From Lyophyllum atratum (lineage: Eukaryota; Basidiomycota; Agaricomycetes; Agaricales; Lyophyllaceae): a stretch of 64,000 nucleotides of DNA. Every line of letters starts with the position of its first letter. The first letter of the stretch is position 1. The notes under the pieces were generated by a model. It ran no database searches. It was not told where the DNA came from and was given only the letters and a program-made list of their open reading frames with translations. The position numbers and the translations under genes were made by a program. The stretch is from contig JACGCN010000013.1 in the NCBI GenBank assembly GCA_014905825.1, forward strand, positions 1,240,001-1,304,000, given 5' to 3'. Positions 20,611-30,856 of this stretch are shown piece by piece.

Positions 20611-20985
20611 GGATCCCGTTCTTCTGTGTGGCGTCAACTCGAATGCCCTGATAATGCACCGCATCCGCTAACCCATGATCTTGTCTTCACTAGTAGCCAC
20701 GTGTCCGATGTTCGCCCCTGTTCGTGCTGTTCAGCGTCGCGCCTGTCGGTGTGGTCTACCACATGCTGCCGACGACCCAAGCGAAGAGCCCGATCACAGG
20801 ATCCCGTTCTTCTATGTGGCGTCAAATCGAGCACCCCGGTAATGCACGGCATCAGCTAATCCGAGCAAACATGATGACTTGTCCTTGTAGCTACATGTCC
20901 GATAATCGTCCTCTTCGTGCTGTTCAGCGTCGCGCTTGTCGGCTTGGTTTACCACATGCAGCTGGCGACCAAAGCAAATCCAGAG
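20611..20985. repeat. Two tandem units of about 188 bp upstream of DUF7770-like copy A
   Basis: Units start at 20611 and 20799 with 'ggatcccgttcttct(g/a)tgtg' and share 'cgtgctgttcagcgtcgcg'. The equivalent array exists in inverted form at about 39050-39470, so it predates the large duplication. A second pair with period 162 lies farther out (21199 and 21361). Confidence 0.75.
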
Positions 20986-21760
20986 TCCGATTTGTTCAGC
21001 GGCCCCGGACCTGAACGAGACCTGCCGATGAAAAGATGATTCACAGCATATATGATATGATAGTATTTGGCGGCAGAAGTCCCAGAATAAACCACCCTCT
21101 AATCAGAACTGCGCCGATAAGCCCCAAGTCGTGGGAAATCGTACAAGAGATCCAGCACCGCATTTGAGAAGAGCTGGTCTGACTAGAGATGACTGGTGCG
21201 TGAGATTGGGCTGTCCGAGAACACGCCTGAAACTCCATTCTCTAGATCTCCGATCAAACATGCGGATACACCCCACCAGGCATGGTGAGCACTACAAGCG
21301 TACAAGCGGTTTGGTGTCGCACTAGAAAAAAGAGCAGCTGGTGAAAAATAACTCGAGGTGCGTAAGATTGGGCTGTCCAAGAACAAGACTCAACAACCTG
21401 GATTTAGCTCTCTGACAAGGGTAGTACAAGCAAATCAGCGCCGTGTTCAAAACAAGGGCTGTGCTGAATCTAAGTCCCCTGGATCCGGTTGTTGATCTAG
21501 GGGGGAACGACAGGTTCAGATTGAGTATCGAGACATTGCAGACATGCCGGTGGAGACTGACTCGGAGGCGTCAAAGTGTGAGTTTGGAATTGGTCTATCG
21601 GGAAATGTATCAGCCTCAAACAACAGCAGAAGCATATACCTTATGATACAGGTATACATCTGTCTCCAAAAAGCGACTATAGCTGACTCGGAGGACGAGA
21701 GCAACGAGCGAAGCGGGTGTCGTCTGCGGAGTTTGAACAGGTTTGAACTAACGATATCAC

Positions 21761-22096
21761 TTTAATCTACTAGCGCCTCTTCTTGCGGCAAGATTGCCAC
21801 TCCCGACTCCCCCCTTGAGCACACAGTTATTCGTTGACCATTCCCTTCTTCAGAATCTTCACCAAAAAAAGTCGTCGTCATTCGCATGAACTCCATTTCC
21901 TTGTAAGACTTAAGTTTTGTCCGTAAGATTTACATGTTGATTAGACGTCAGCGCTCATTTAGACCACATTCAATCACTTCACGCTGGAACTCCTCTGAGC
22001 ATGGCAAGAAGGATGCTAATATTGTGAGTTTCCTTACTATCGATGGATGTAACGGGATAAGAGTCCTTGCCATAGGCCCCATCTCGTATCGAGGCC
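21761..22096. other. Intergenic region
   Basis: It contains the 5' flank of the next kinase-like gene. Short CT-rich stretches near 21780-21870 are consistent with a promoter. No gene seen. Confidence 0.4.
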
Positions 22097-22948
22097 ATGT
22101 CCGACGAAGAGGCTATAGCATTCCTGGACGGGTTGGATCTAAGTAAAGGCCAGATGGGTGTCCCGGGGCCGGGGGGCAGCCTGCCTCCGGTGTGGAAAGT
22201 TGCCCCAGACACTGTGCTCAAGATTCTAGCATTCTACGAAGTCGCCGAGCATTTTACAACGGACCTTGTCTCCTCGCAAACCTCCATACCAACTCCCAAA
22301 CTTCTGAAATGCGTCATGTGGCGGGGACGACCTTGCATGCTCTTCAAATATGTTGAGGGCCTTGATCTATGCGAAGTCTGGCCATCCCTCGGTCCTTGGA
22401 CCCGATTGAAGCTTGCTTTGGTGCTCCGCGGATATGTTCAACAGCTCCGAAGGATCAAGCTGCCGCAGAAGGACATGCCTGGACCGCTCTCCGCCTCTGG
22501 GATGGCTATGAAGTGCTATGGGCATTATTTTTCGGAGCTTGGCGCAGGTCCTTTCGCATCATATGCCGCGCTCTCGGCTTGGTTCGATGGCCGCCGCCGT
22601 CTAACCACCATCCTCAACTCCACGCCCGATAAGGATCCCAGGACTATTCGGGAATCCACAATTCGTTTCGACGATTCCATGCCTCTAGTCTTCACTCACG
22701 GTGACATCAGCGCTTCCAACGTCAGATTAGGCGTCGACGGCAAAGTATGGCTTATTGACTGGCAACTCGCCGGGGCGTATCCCCAGTGGTTCGAATATGC
22801 GTCGATCATGACATATGATGACCACCGTTCGCCGAGCGGATGGTTGTCGTATGCGCCGTTGATTGCGGGTGAATACCAATGCCAACTCAGATTTATGGAA
22901 GAGAATGCCAGAGGCATAGAGCATTACGGCTTTGAGGGCTTTGATTGA
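22097..22948 (+). CDS. APH-like kinase-fold protein (phosphotransferase family)
   Basis: A single frame of 283 residues. It contains the catalytic-loop signature 'FTHGDISASNVRLGVDGKVW' followed by LIDWQLAGAYPQWFEYA, matching HGDxxxxN and the IDW metal-binding motif of the aminoglycoside-phosphotransferase fold. An N-lobe with 'VWKVAPDTVLKILAFYEVAE' supplies a likely ATP-binding Lys. Such proteins are greatly expanded in Agaricomycetes. Their substrates are mostly unknown, and a true role in drug resistance should not be assumed. The start at 22097 is the first ATG in the frame. It is not closely similar to the neighbouring kinase at 23515-24819, so the pair is not a recent duplication. Confidence 0.82.
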   Translation: MSDEEAIAFLDGLDLSKGQMGVPGPGGSLPPVWKVAPDTVLKILAFYEVAEHFTTDLVSSQTSIPTPKLLKCVMWRGRPCMLFKYVEGLDLCEVWPSLGPWTRLKLALVLRGYVQQLRRIKLPQKDMPGPLSASGMAMKCYGHYFSELGAGPFASYAALSAWFDGRRRLTTILNSTPDKDPRTIRESTIRFDDSMPLVFTHGDISASNVRLGVDGKVWLIDWQLAGAYPQWFEYASIMTYDDHRSPSGWLSYAPLIAGEYQCQLRFMEENARGIEHYGFEGFD

Positions 22949-23514
22949 TATCTGGGTTCTTGGTACAATCGTTGCGCAATGAATACGTCAAGGTACCTTC
23001 CATTGATGACGTTTGGGCTGTATACTGATGCAAGCAATCTCGTAGGAGCGTCGAAAAAAGCCTAAACTTGGGGATGATGTCGTATCAGCAGACTCGCTTC
23101 GCTATCTCCTGGGTCCGGGATCCGGGGCTATGAGGGAATAGTGGAATATCATAGTACATCCGGAATGCAAACAATATTACGCAAATTCGTCGAACGTCTA
23201 CAGTCATGAATACAGAACTAATGAGGACGAGGCCCGTCACAAACCCCTTCCCACTCAAAAGCCCATGGAAACGAGCGTATATAGGCCAAATTGCTGCCTC
23301 CTCGGATTCAGACCCTGCCCACCTCGTTACGCGCACGTAAAGTCGAGCACAGCCCAAATGAATGTACCCAGAATGACACCACCACTCGTCAGCTGCATAA
23401 GTGTGATATAAATGCAAGGTTTCATCCATGACTTCTGAAGCAGCGCACCAATACTCGTAGATCTCAGGCCCATGCGAAGCTCATCTGCCAACGAGACTTG
23501 CAAGCGTGATGTCT
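22949..23514. other. Intergenic region
   Basis: A 114-codon minus-strand frame (23085-23429) has hydrophobic stretches such as 'VTGLVLISSVFMTV'. It could be a fragment of a spliced membrane protein, but the evidence is too thin to call a gene. Confidence 0.3.
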
Positions 23515-24819
23515 CTATACATTACCAGTAGACTCTTGACCCCCCTTGAGTCGTTCCCTAACCCCTGCTATCCACCTATCCACCATCTTCGTCGAGAACT
23601 CCACCATGTCCAACTGACGCCGAAACTCCTGTTTGAGATCTTCTCCTTCATGCGGTCCGACTATCTCATCAAAAACCTTCCTTAGCTGCGTCTTTTCCCA
23701 GTTCTCCCAGTTCTCCAGACGACACTCGTCCGTATCGCCTTCCTCGAGCGGCTCAGGCTTCTCTTCGCTCGCGGGGCCTTGAAGGAATTGTGGATACGGC
23801 TCCTGCCAGCGGGGCATGATGCCTACACACTCCCAGTCGACGATGCCCGTTATCGTCTGCGTATCGGGATCCATCATGATGTTGGAGAGTGAGAGGTCGT
23901 GATGACATAGTACAAATCCTGGGGCTTCTTTTGCGGGTCCGGATGAGGAGCGGTGCGAAGGCGGAAACAAGGAGGGAAGCAGCGACTGGAGCTCTTGCAT
24001 GATACGCTCAATCTCGGGTGCATCCTCAGCGAGGTCTTCGTCATATTCCGCGCTGTCTTCGCCAGGGTCCAGAGCTTGGAGCGCTCTCATATCTGCCAAT
24101 TCCATGTTTATAAGCGCCAACAAGTACTCCTGGTCAGTACGATAAGGGCCACGGTTACGCTCGACCTTCAGCCGTCGTGCCCCTTTGAAGCAAAACGGGT
24201 TCACCACAGGACCAATCACAAACTCTTCATCCAGCTTCGCGGCAGGCTCCGCTTCTCCCAGCGCCCCCCGTGAATAAATGTTTCCCACAGCATCGAACCC
24301 GCCTAGATCCCACATCTGGCGTACGAATCCCGCCACCACCTTCGTCATCGTTTCCTTCGCAGGGAGTGGCAGGGCAGGCCAGACGTCACGTAAGTCAACA
24401 CCAGTAACCTTCTCCAATAATATCCATTCGAAGCCCAGCTCGTTATCCGCCGTGGTGCTATGCGCGATTACGCTCGGAACCGGGATCGATGTGTGGTTTT
24501 TGATGTAAGAGAGCGTCGCAACCTCGCTAGCAGTTTTGTAGAACGGCTCTACAGGGAGTGTGACACGAAACACGTAGTCTTTCTTGTTGTTGGAGGAGCC
24601 ATAATCTACCGTAATTGTGTAGAGCTTGTTGAAAGCACCTTGGGCCAGGAAAGTGGCGGTGATGGAGACGCAGGCTGCTTCCTCGGAAGTATCAGGGCAG
24701 AGATGACGCCGCGCTATGGCTTCTATGACAGGGATCCCAGGTTCCCGTGTCCAAACTGGCACAGGAGACAACACGCCTGATTCCCAGAGCAGAGAACTTT
24801 GGTGGGCCGTAGCTGACAT
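23515..24819 (-). CDS. APH-like kinase-fold protein, 434 aa
   Basis: An uninterrupted frame starting 'MSATAHQSSLLWESGVL'. The N-lobe has 'GAFNKLYTITV', 'DYVFRVTLPVEP' (likely ATP-binding Lys replaced by Arg), 'EVATLSYIKNHTSIPVPSV' and 'FEWILLEKVTGVDLRDVWP'. The C-lobe has the catalytic 'VLCHHDLSLSNIMMD' and 'ITGIVDWECVGIMPRWQEPY'. This is the fungal phosphotransferase family whose natural substrates are unknown. An acidic insert (EEGDTDECRLENWENWEK) follows the catalytic core. The first half of the gene was copied to 26793-27575 in a decayed state. It is divergent from F-box paralogue 3. Confidence 0.88.
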   Translation of the reverse strand: MSATAHQSSLLWESGVLSPVPVWTREPGIPVIEAIARRHLCPDTSEEAACVSITATFLAQGAFNKLYTITVDYGSSNNKKDYVFRVTLPVEPFYKTASEVATLSYIKNHTSIPVPSVIAHSTTADNELGFEWILLEKVTGVDLRDVWPALPLPAKETMTKVVAGFVRQMWDLGGFDAVGNIYSRGALGEAEPAAKLDEEFVIGPVVNPFCFKGARRLKVERNRGPYRTDQEYLLALINMELADMRALQALDPGEDSAEYDEDLAEDAPEIERIMQELQSLLPSLFPPSHRSSSGPAKEAPGFVLCHHDLSLSNIMMDPDTQTITGIVDWECVGIMPRWQEPYPQFLQGPASEEKPEPLEEGDTDECRLENWENWEKTQLRKVFDEIVGPHEGEDLKQEFRRQLDMVEFSTKMVDRWIAGVRERLKGGQESTGNV

Positions 24820-25148
24820 GCAGGCGAAGGTTTATGGTGAGTATCAGCGAGAGCTAGAGGGTGATAGCGGTGGCGACGCTTCGCGGTCTGTTAGGTATGA
24901 TCTGCGTTGGCTTATCGACGTTCCGTGTATGGATCAGGGTATATGTTCATGGACTGGCCATGGGTAGGGTCAAGAGCTTGCACTTGAAGCGTCAAGCTTG
25001 AGCGCTGAGCGCTGAGCGTTCATGGACCCGAATGAGAATTTCTTGAACCCAGTAGATTGGCAGAGACGTGACGGCAAAACCCAAGCGATGTTCCCACGAA
25101 TTCAGTGGTACAATCGTCGATCGTGAACTTCCTTCCTTTAAGTTCTCC
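24820..25148. other. Divergent intergenic region (kinase / F-box paralogue 3)
   Basis: The last roughly 90 bases match the upstream flanks of the other two F-box genes (ggcaaaacc..agcgatgttc). No gene seen. Confidence 0.5.
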
Positions 25149-26418
25149 ATGTCGGATTTACTCCCTCCCGAGCTCGTTGATTCAATACTGTCCCACTTAT
25201 GCGGTACTCCTTCAATTGCAGAATGTGCCTTGGTCTGCCATTCGTGGCTGCCGAGCGCCCGCCACCATCTTTTACCACCGCCCAAGGTCCTGCGTCTCGA
25301 CCAAATTGAAATCGTGGAATTCCTCCATCTTATCGATTCACCTCGATCAACGCTCTCAATGTTATCATTCAGTACTTTACATCTTACGCGGAACAGGGCG
25401 GTCATAGACTGGGCCAACCCCATACCTCCCGACGCTTATGCATGGAGGGATGACACAGCCATTCGCGACTTCCTCGTCAGGGACTTAACATATCCCTCTA
25501 TTACATCACTCTGCCTGGAATGGCTTGATTGGCGAACATTGTCACCGATGGCGCTCGCATCTCTTCATAGCAAATACAAGTCACTGAAGGAGTTGGAGCT
25601 CAGATGGATCGCATTTACCTCTTCTGAGCTCTGCGATCTCATAGCAGCTCTTACAGCCCTGGAAAAGATCACAGTCCGTGAGGGCGTGCCGTTCGCTTCT
25701 TCTCCTTGGACCATTAATTCCGTCCAAATGAGGCATCCCAGTCTTTGCAAGCTTGCGTTCAGACATCCTCCTTCCTGGATGATCCGATTCTTCACCAGAG
25801 CCATCGAGTATACAGCTGGAATTGTCAGGATTTCCATTGATCTATCTCTGCACGTTCTAGACGACAAATGGCAGCAATTTCAAGCATTTGGAGAGCTCTT
25901 GGGGGCGGCTGGGACAAGCCTACGAGCATTGAAGCTTCTAGGTCCATATCACCCTTTGCCAGGTGACGATGCTGGTGAGATTGCCCCGCTGGGACATATG
26001 CCACTGAACTGACATTCTTGCAGTCTCTTTCGCCGAGCTGCTGGCGTTCCCACGAAACACAAACTTGCAAGAAATCGAACTGCACACGCTCGACGAAATT
26101 ACCCTCAAGCTCTTCTTACAATGCTTGAAGTTGAATGCCAAGCCCAAGTTGCGCCAACTGAAGTTGGGAATCACAGACACGGATGACTTGGTGAGATGGG
26201 CAGAAACTTGGGTGCTTGCAGACGAGGCATTGTCCACGATGTTGCTGAAGGACCCAAAGTTGATATTGGAGCTTCCGCACCCCCGGTATGGATTTGGACT
26301 CCGGAATCGTAGTTCAGACGACATCGAACCGCATGCTGAGGAGTCATTGAAGACGCTAAAGAGTTTGTTGCCTAGGATGGCAGAATGTTGGACATTCGAA
26401 GTCGAATTCTGGGACTAG
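25149..26418 (+). CDS. F-box protein, paralogue 3
   Basis: The start 'MSDLLPPELVDSILSHLCG' and the whole reading frame parallel paralogues 1 and 2. It has an F-box with CALVCHSWLP, Leu-rich repeat-like segments, a phase-1 intron (25975-26023), and a C-terminal exon ending 'FEVEFWD'. In the middle of the gene it is closest to paralogue 1 (NRAVIDWANPIPPDAYAW is shared). Its downstream flank matches paralogue 2, because it leads into a copy of the p24 3' end. This mixed affinity suggests either gene conversion or loss of the p24 neighbour next to paralogue 1. All parts look intact and likely functional as an SCF adaptor. Confidence 0.86.
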
Positions 26419-26669
26419 ACTTATTTACTTACTGGTCGTGTTGCCACTGTACCCGAACGTCCGCCCACCTTTCTCAATTGATTATAGGACCCCAGTGACT
26501 AAGGTGGCGGCCGCGATACCGTAGACCATGAAGATAGCGTTAGCCGCGTCAGGCAATAATAATGCACCCAGGGGAAGGTGAAACGCTGGCGTGCAGCGCG
26601 AACGTCGTGAAGAGGTCCGATGACAAACTAAAATTACTCTCGAAATAAATACATATGCATGGCTGTCGT

Positions 26670-26790
26670 CTAGAGCTTATACCGCCTGCCAGTCGCAGTG
26701 AAGAAGGTCTGAGTGATATAGACCTGCAGGCTACATCCGCGAGTGACATCAGAAGAATTACATGCAGGTGAGGGTGGAGATGTCGCTCTT
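26670..26790 (-). pseudogene. Fragment of the p24 gene
   Basis: The minus strand reads VYITQTFFTATGRRYKL and stop, a near copy of the final exon of the p24 gene. It is preceded by the sequence of the p24 'DISTLT' exon (16639-16661), with everything between deleted. There is no signal peptide or GOLD domain, so it is a relic. It follows F-box paralogue 3 in the same order as the functional p24 gene follows paralogue 2. The 26419-26669 interval is the copied intergenic flank. Confidence 0.8.
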
Positions 26791-26792
26791 CA

Positions 26793-27575
26793 TCCAGCTT
26801 TGCCACAGGCTCCGCTTCTCCCAGCGCCTCCCGTGAATAGGTGTTTCGCAGAGCATCGAACCTGTTTAGACCTCGCATCTGGCGTACGAATCCCGCCACC
26901 ACCTTCGTAATCGTTTCCTTCGCAGGAAGTGGCAGGGCAGGCCAGACGTCACGTAAGTCAACACCAGTAACCTTCTCCAATAATATCCGTTCGAAGCCCA
27001 GCTCGTCATCCGCCGTGGTGCTATACGCGATTACGCTCGGAACCGGGATCGATGTTTGGTTCTTGATGTAAGAGAGCGGGCAACCTCGCTAGAATAGAAC
27101 GGCTCTACAGGGAGTTGTGACACGGAACACGTAGTCTTTCTTGTAGTTGGAGGAGCCATAATCTACCGTACTTGTGTAGACGCTGGATGCAAATATTGAT
27201 CTTCTTTGGGAAAAAATGCAAAGATTATTGAAAAGATATTCCATTGCTCAAAGAATATTCAAAAAATATCGAAGATCTGGAATAATCTTTCAATATTTCT
27301 TACATCTTTTTGTGGCAGTTATCGTTCTTTGTTTCCAGTGAGAGCTTGTTGGAAGCACCTTGGGCCAGGAAAGTGGCGGTGATAGAGACGGAGGCTTGAC
27401 GGAGCCGTTTCCTCGGAAGTATTAGGGCAAAGATGACGCCGCGCCATGTGTTCTATGACAGCAATTCCAGGTTCCCGTGTCCAAACTGGCACAGGAAACA
27501 ACATGCCTGACTCCCAGCGTAGAGGACTTGGGTGGGCCGTAGCTGACATGCTGGTGAACGCTGGCGCTGAAGGGT
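26793..27575 (-). pseudogene. Truncated, frame-broken copy of the APH-like kinase 5' half
   Basis: The sequence matches 24222-24830, that is, roughly the first 200 codons of the intact kinase, including 'MEKVTGVDLRDVWPALPLP'-type coding and the start region. It carries deletions (for example around 27078-27098), extra bases, and a 160-bp AT-rich insertion at 27181-27340. It lacks the catalytic HHD and DWE motifs, so it cannot be a working kinase. It is fused end to end with the p24 fragment at about 26790. Confidence 0.85.
27181..27340. mobile_element. Small AT-rich insertion, MITE-like
   Basis: By comparison with the intact kinase gene (24598-24650), about 160 extra bases sit between 'cttgtgtaga' and 'gagcttgttgg'. 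The ends form an imperfect inverted repeat (CTGGATGCAAA at the left, CTGGAAACAAAG as the reverse complement of the right). The interior has an imperfect palindrome (aaagattattgaaaagatatt and the matching 'aatctttcaatatttctt'). A two-base GA duplication is possible. No coding capacity. Confidence 0.6.
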
Positions 27576-28285
27576 TATGGTGCGTATCAGCGAGAGCGAG
27601 GTGTGTCATTTGTCATGCAGAACAGATACAACCGTCGGCTCGGATTCGTAACGCATCGGTGGTATCATCGGGGTGCAGTCGTTCGTCCGGAATGCCAGGG
27701 AGGCTCAGCTGGGAGGTAACCGGTAAAGGATGGATTATCTCGGGGTTTAGCGGCGCAAGGAGCACACGGTCCGGAATATACAGGGCCAAATAGAACGCTT
27801 CGCCCTCCACTGGTGTAACCTTCATTCTACGACTTTTGCTTCAGGAGCAACTGATAGCTAAGAAAAAATTTAGCGCTCTCAACTGCAAGGAGACGTTCGG
27901 CGCGACAATTGGTGTTCTTCCTGCAAGAACTCGAGTAGCCGTCCTCCAGGGAAGTTGCCTTAAGATGGACATGAACCAAGTGGGTGATACGGTTCGCGTA
28001 TGGACATCGTTAATATACCGACATGGTGGCTAAGAGGATGGAAGAGGGATGCCGCAAAGTCGCGGAGTTTGAAAGAGCGGTGCTAGTGGACCTTCGTCAT
28101 GAATCACCAACGCTGACGTAGATCCCGCACTCAATATCGTCGATGGACTCCTGCCGAGACACCAGTTCCATTCGTGAAAGCGTCTGCTCGCAGTATGGCG
28201 TCATTGGTGACGGCGTGCCCACACCAGACCCACTATAAAGACTGCTCACTGCGTCGATCACCAGCAGAAACCTCCCCACACAACC
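27576..28285. other. Upstream region of the HAM1-like gene
   Basis: It contains the 70-codon minus-strand frame 27613-27825 (MKVTPVEGEAFYLALYIPDR...), which reads smoothly but has no recognisable domain. It may be the stump of a gene cut by the duplication. The remainder looks like promoter sequence. Confidence 0.3.
28234..28239 (+). promoter_or_regulatory. TATA box of the HAM1-like gene
   Basis: TATAAA lies 52 bases upstream of the ATG at 28286, a plausible spacing with a short leader. Confidence 0.5.
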
Positions 28286-30856
28286 ATGGAAAAAGCAACA
28301 TCTGTTCTCGCCGCATTTGACGCAGGCAAACTGCCCACCACCCAGCAATTCGTCCAGTTCATCGACTGGCTCGACAAAGTCGGCATCGCATCCATCGAAC
28401 CTTCCGCCTCAGATGAGCTCAGCTCCCAAGGCCGTCTCCTTGCAAAGCGTGTCCGCGAAGTGCTCGACGCATACAAGCAGCTCGCCTTACACAAGAATAG
28501 TAAGTTTCTTCTGACATATATGCTGTCTGTTGTCTCATCCGATTCCAGGCGACAATATTTTGCAGGAAGCTATCTGGCACCTGACCCAAGGCGACATCGA
28601 GCCATCCGGCATCGACACAGACCAAGCCACCGCCGACATCAACGCCATCCGCTCCTCTCTCTGCACCCTCCTTTCCGTCTTCTGGAACTCTCTCTCCTCC
28701 GAATCCGGCAACCTCCTGAACGACTTTGCCTCTTTCACCCGCCTCTCCCTCGCCGATGCGGCAGAACTCATCGAGTCCGGCGCTGCTACTGCGAAGGAGA
28801 ACCTTCGCGAAATCGAGGAGGGCGTGCAGAAAGGCGAGAGGACGAACATTACTGGCCGCGATAAGAAGCGCGTAGAGGAAGAGGAGCGCGATGTCAAGGC
28901 CAAGTGGGATCATAGCATGGACGCCGTCAAGGGTGCCGGCGATACGGTCATCGACACCGGCCGCACTGTCAATGAGACCATGCAAGAAAAGACGGAAAAG
29001 GTGTCTTCCAAGATGCAAGACGCGTATCTGAAGGTTGACCGCCCTACTTCCTCAACCATTACTTTCGCTCACACTCAATCACACCCTAGATCTGCGACCG
29101 GGCCCTGTCAGACCCCAAGTACCGCGACGCCATCGACACCATCATCACCGTCCTGCAAAAGCGGACCCACCAAACCCTCGACGCGAGCAAATCCGCCTCC
29201 CTCTCCTCCTTCATCAATGATCCCACCCCCGAGCAACACGTCCCTAAAGCCCTCGACCTCTTACAGCAGTTCCTGGAACGCCTCTCCGGCACCCCCCTCA
29301 CCCCCCTCTTCACCAAAGTGCGAACGTGCCTCAACAACATCGCCGATGACCCCAAGCTCCGCCAGTGGTTCGATGACTTCTTCGCCCTCGCCCGCAAGAA
29401 TCTCACGGAAGAGGGATATGCGCGCTCGGAAGAGTCCAAGGCCAAGCGTAAGGAGCTCCGCACCCGCTGGAAAGAACTGCTGGATGAGAAAAACGGGAAG
29501 TGGAGGGCGTCGGTGAATGACGTCAAGGCCGAGTTGCAGAAATTCCAGGATGGGCTGGCGGCAGACAAGGATCTGCAGCGCTTGAAAGCTGCGCATGCCA
29601 AGCTTATGGAGGACGTAGACAGAGGTCTTGTCGAGGCCGGTGACAAGGCACAGACTGGTCTGGAAGCACTCATGGAGCGTGCGACGTGGTTCTGGCAGGA
29701 TCTCTTCCGTGTTTACATCCCTCGTATCCTCGGATCCCTCAGTGATATCCCCATCCCCAGGTACATTTCGTCCTCCGTATTTTTTCAACGACCCCACCTA
29801 ACCTTTCCTCTTAGAACCGAATACAAAGACTCCGAGATCGAATTCGTGCTCGAAAACCTCGATATCTCGTCCCTCAACCTCCTCCCCTCGCATGTCTACA
29901 TCCGCAACATCACGGACGTCGACATCACCACCGCCGAAACCTCCACCGTTTCGCCACACACCGCCTTAGGCACACTCACCCGCATCAAAATCGACGCCAT
30001 GCAGCTCGCCCTCGAGGACGTCTCATTCTGGTACAAAGACCTGTCCACCTCCACCCTCGCGCCCTCCGAATTCACCGGCCGCATCGCCCTCACGCTCCCC
30101 CCGCAAGGCGTGTCCTTGGACATCAAAGTCCGGCTCATCCCCAATACCATCGCGCCCTCCTCGCCCCTTTCGCGCGCCTCGCTTGGCCACTTCCACATCA
30201 TCGAGCATGTGCGGGTGGGGATTAGCGATGACGTCACGATGGAGGTCAAGGAGAGCAACCATGGCATCATCCTCGCGATGTTCAAGCCCATATTTGTGAT
30301 GCGGCTCCGGGAGGCGCTGGAGAAGACGCTGGCGGAGCAGGTGCGTGCTGCGATTGAGTGGGCGGATGGCGTGGCATATGATATTGCGAGGCGACGGGAG
30401 GTGTTCGAGGATACGGGCGCTGTGGGCGGTGGTGCGGCGCTCATTGCTGCGATGTGGAGTGAGTTGGGCAAGTTGAGGAGGGAGGGGCGGGGCACGGGTG
30501 TTCAGTGGCACGCGACGGGGACGGGGGTGGTGGTTGAGCAGAAGAAGGGCGAGGTAAAATTCGCGATGGGCGCCGAGCCGCAGATTCTGAGTGGTGAAAA
30601 GAAGGGCCCGTTGGGGACGGCGTCGGAGCCGTTGGCGCAGAGGGTGGGGGAGGTGGTGCAGGAAACTACGGGGATGGATGTCGGGCAGAATGCGGAGGAG
30701 ATGAAGAGGAAGACTGGGGAGGTGAAGGAGAGGGCGGAGGGGCTTGTGAAAGAGGGACAGAAGAGGGTGCAGACGTTCCAGAAGAGTGTGGAGATGAAGA
30801 AGAGTCAGGAGGAGAAGAAACCGGGTTGGCAGAGCGATGCCTTCGATTTCAAGTGA
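28286..30856 (+). CDS. HAM1-like lipid-binding-domain protein
   Basis: The ATG at 28286 sits in CAACC context. Four exons are joined by introns at about 28500-28548, 29033-29088 and 29761-29815. The N-terminal half is helical and highly charged (GERTNITGRDKKRVEEEERD, then 'DHSMDAVKGAGDTVIDTGR'). It is followed by 'DDPKLRQWFDDFFALARKNL'. The C-terminal half is beta-rich (LPSHVYIRNITDVDI, 'PPQGVSLDIKVRLIPNTI', 'DVTMEVKESNHGIILAMFKP') and resembles a TULIP/BPI-like fold. The tail is an apolipoprotein-like amphipathic helix (QNAEEMKRKTGEVKERAEGL). This matches the fungal HAM1-like N and C domain family. Molecular function is unproven; lipid handling at membranes is an inference from the fold. Length is about 800 residues, typical for the family. 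Confidence 0.82.

Larger units (their letters stand above)
19145..21760 (+). repeat. Inverted segmental duplication, copy A (original)
   Basis: This segment matches the reverse complement of 38340-41092. It starts within the last exon of the Rua1-like gene (agcacgc.gcactgtg) and includes the DUF7770-like gene with its TATA box and upstream repeats. It continues through GGTTTATTCT/AGAATAAACC-type flanking sequence to the 'gaccgtttgaact'-like edge near 21760. Because only this copy is joined to the rest of the Rua1-like gene, it is the donor. Copy A lacks the 40356-40930 stretch of copy B and instead has 19300-19567. No gene other than the DUF7770-like one is seen within 19253-21760. Confidence 0.85.

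Noticed and set aside
23085..23429. Small membrane-protein gene on the minus strand
   Set aside because: It has hydrophobic stretches but no signal peptide, conserved motif or convincing splice structure.
17133..24819. Secondary-metabolite cluster (Rua1-like regulator near kinases, with an MFS transporter elsewhere in the window)
   Set aside because: No polyketide synthase, peptide synthetase, terpene cyclase or P450 is present, and the MFS gene lies more than 29 kb away among housekeeping genes.
28419..29018. A 199-codon minus-strand frame over the HAM1-like gene
   Set aside because: The plus-strand exons form one coherent protein with introns and family motifs. The antisense frame reflects the codon composition.
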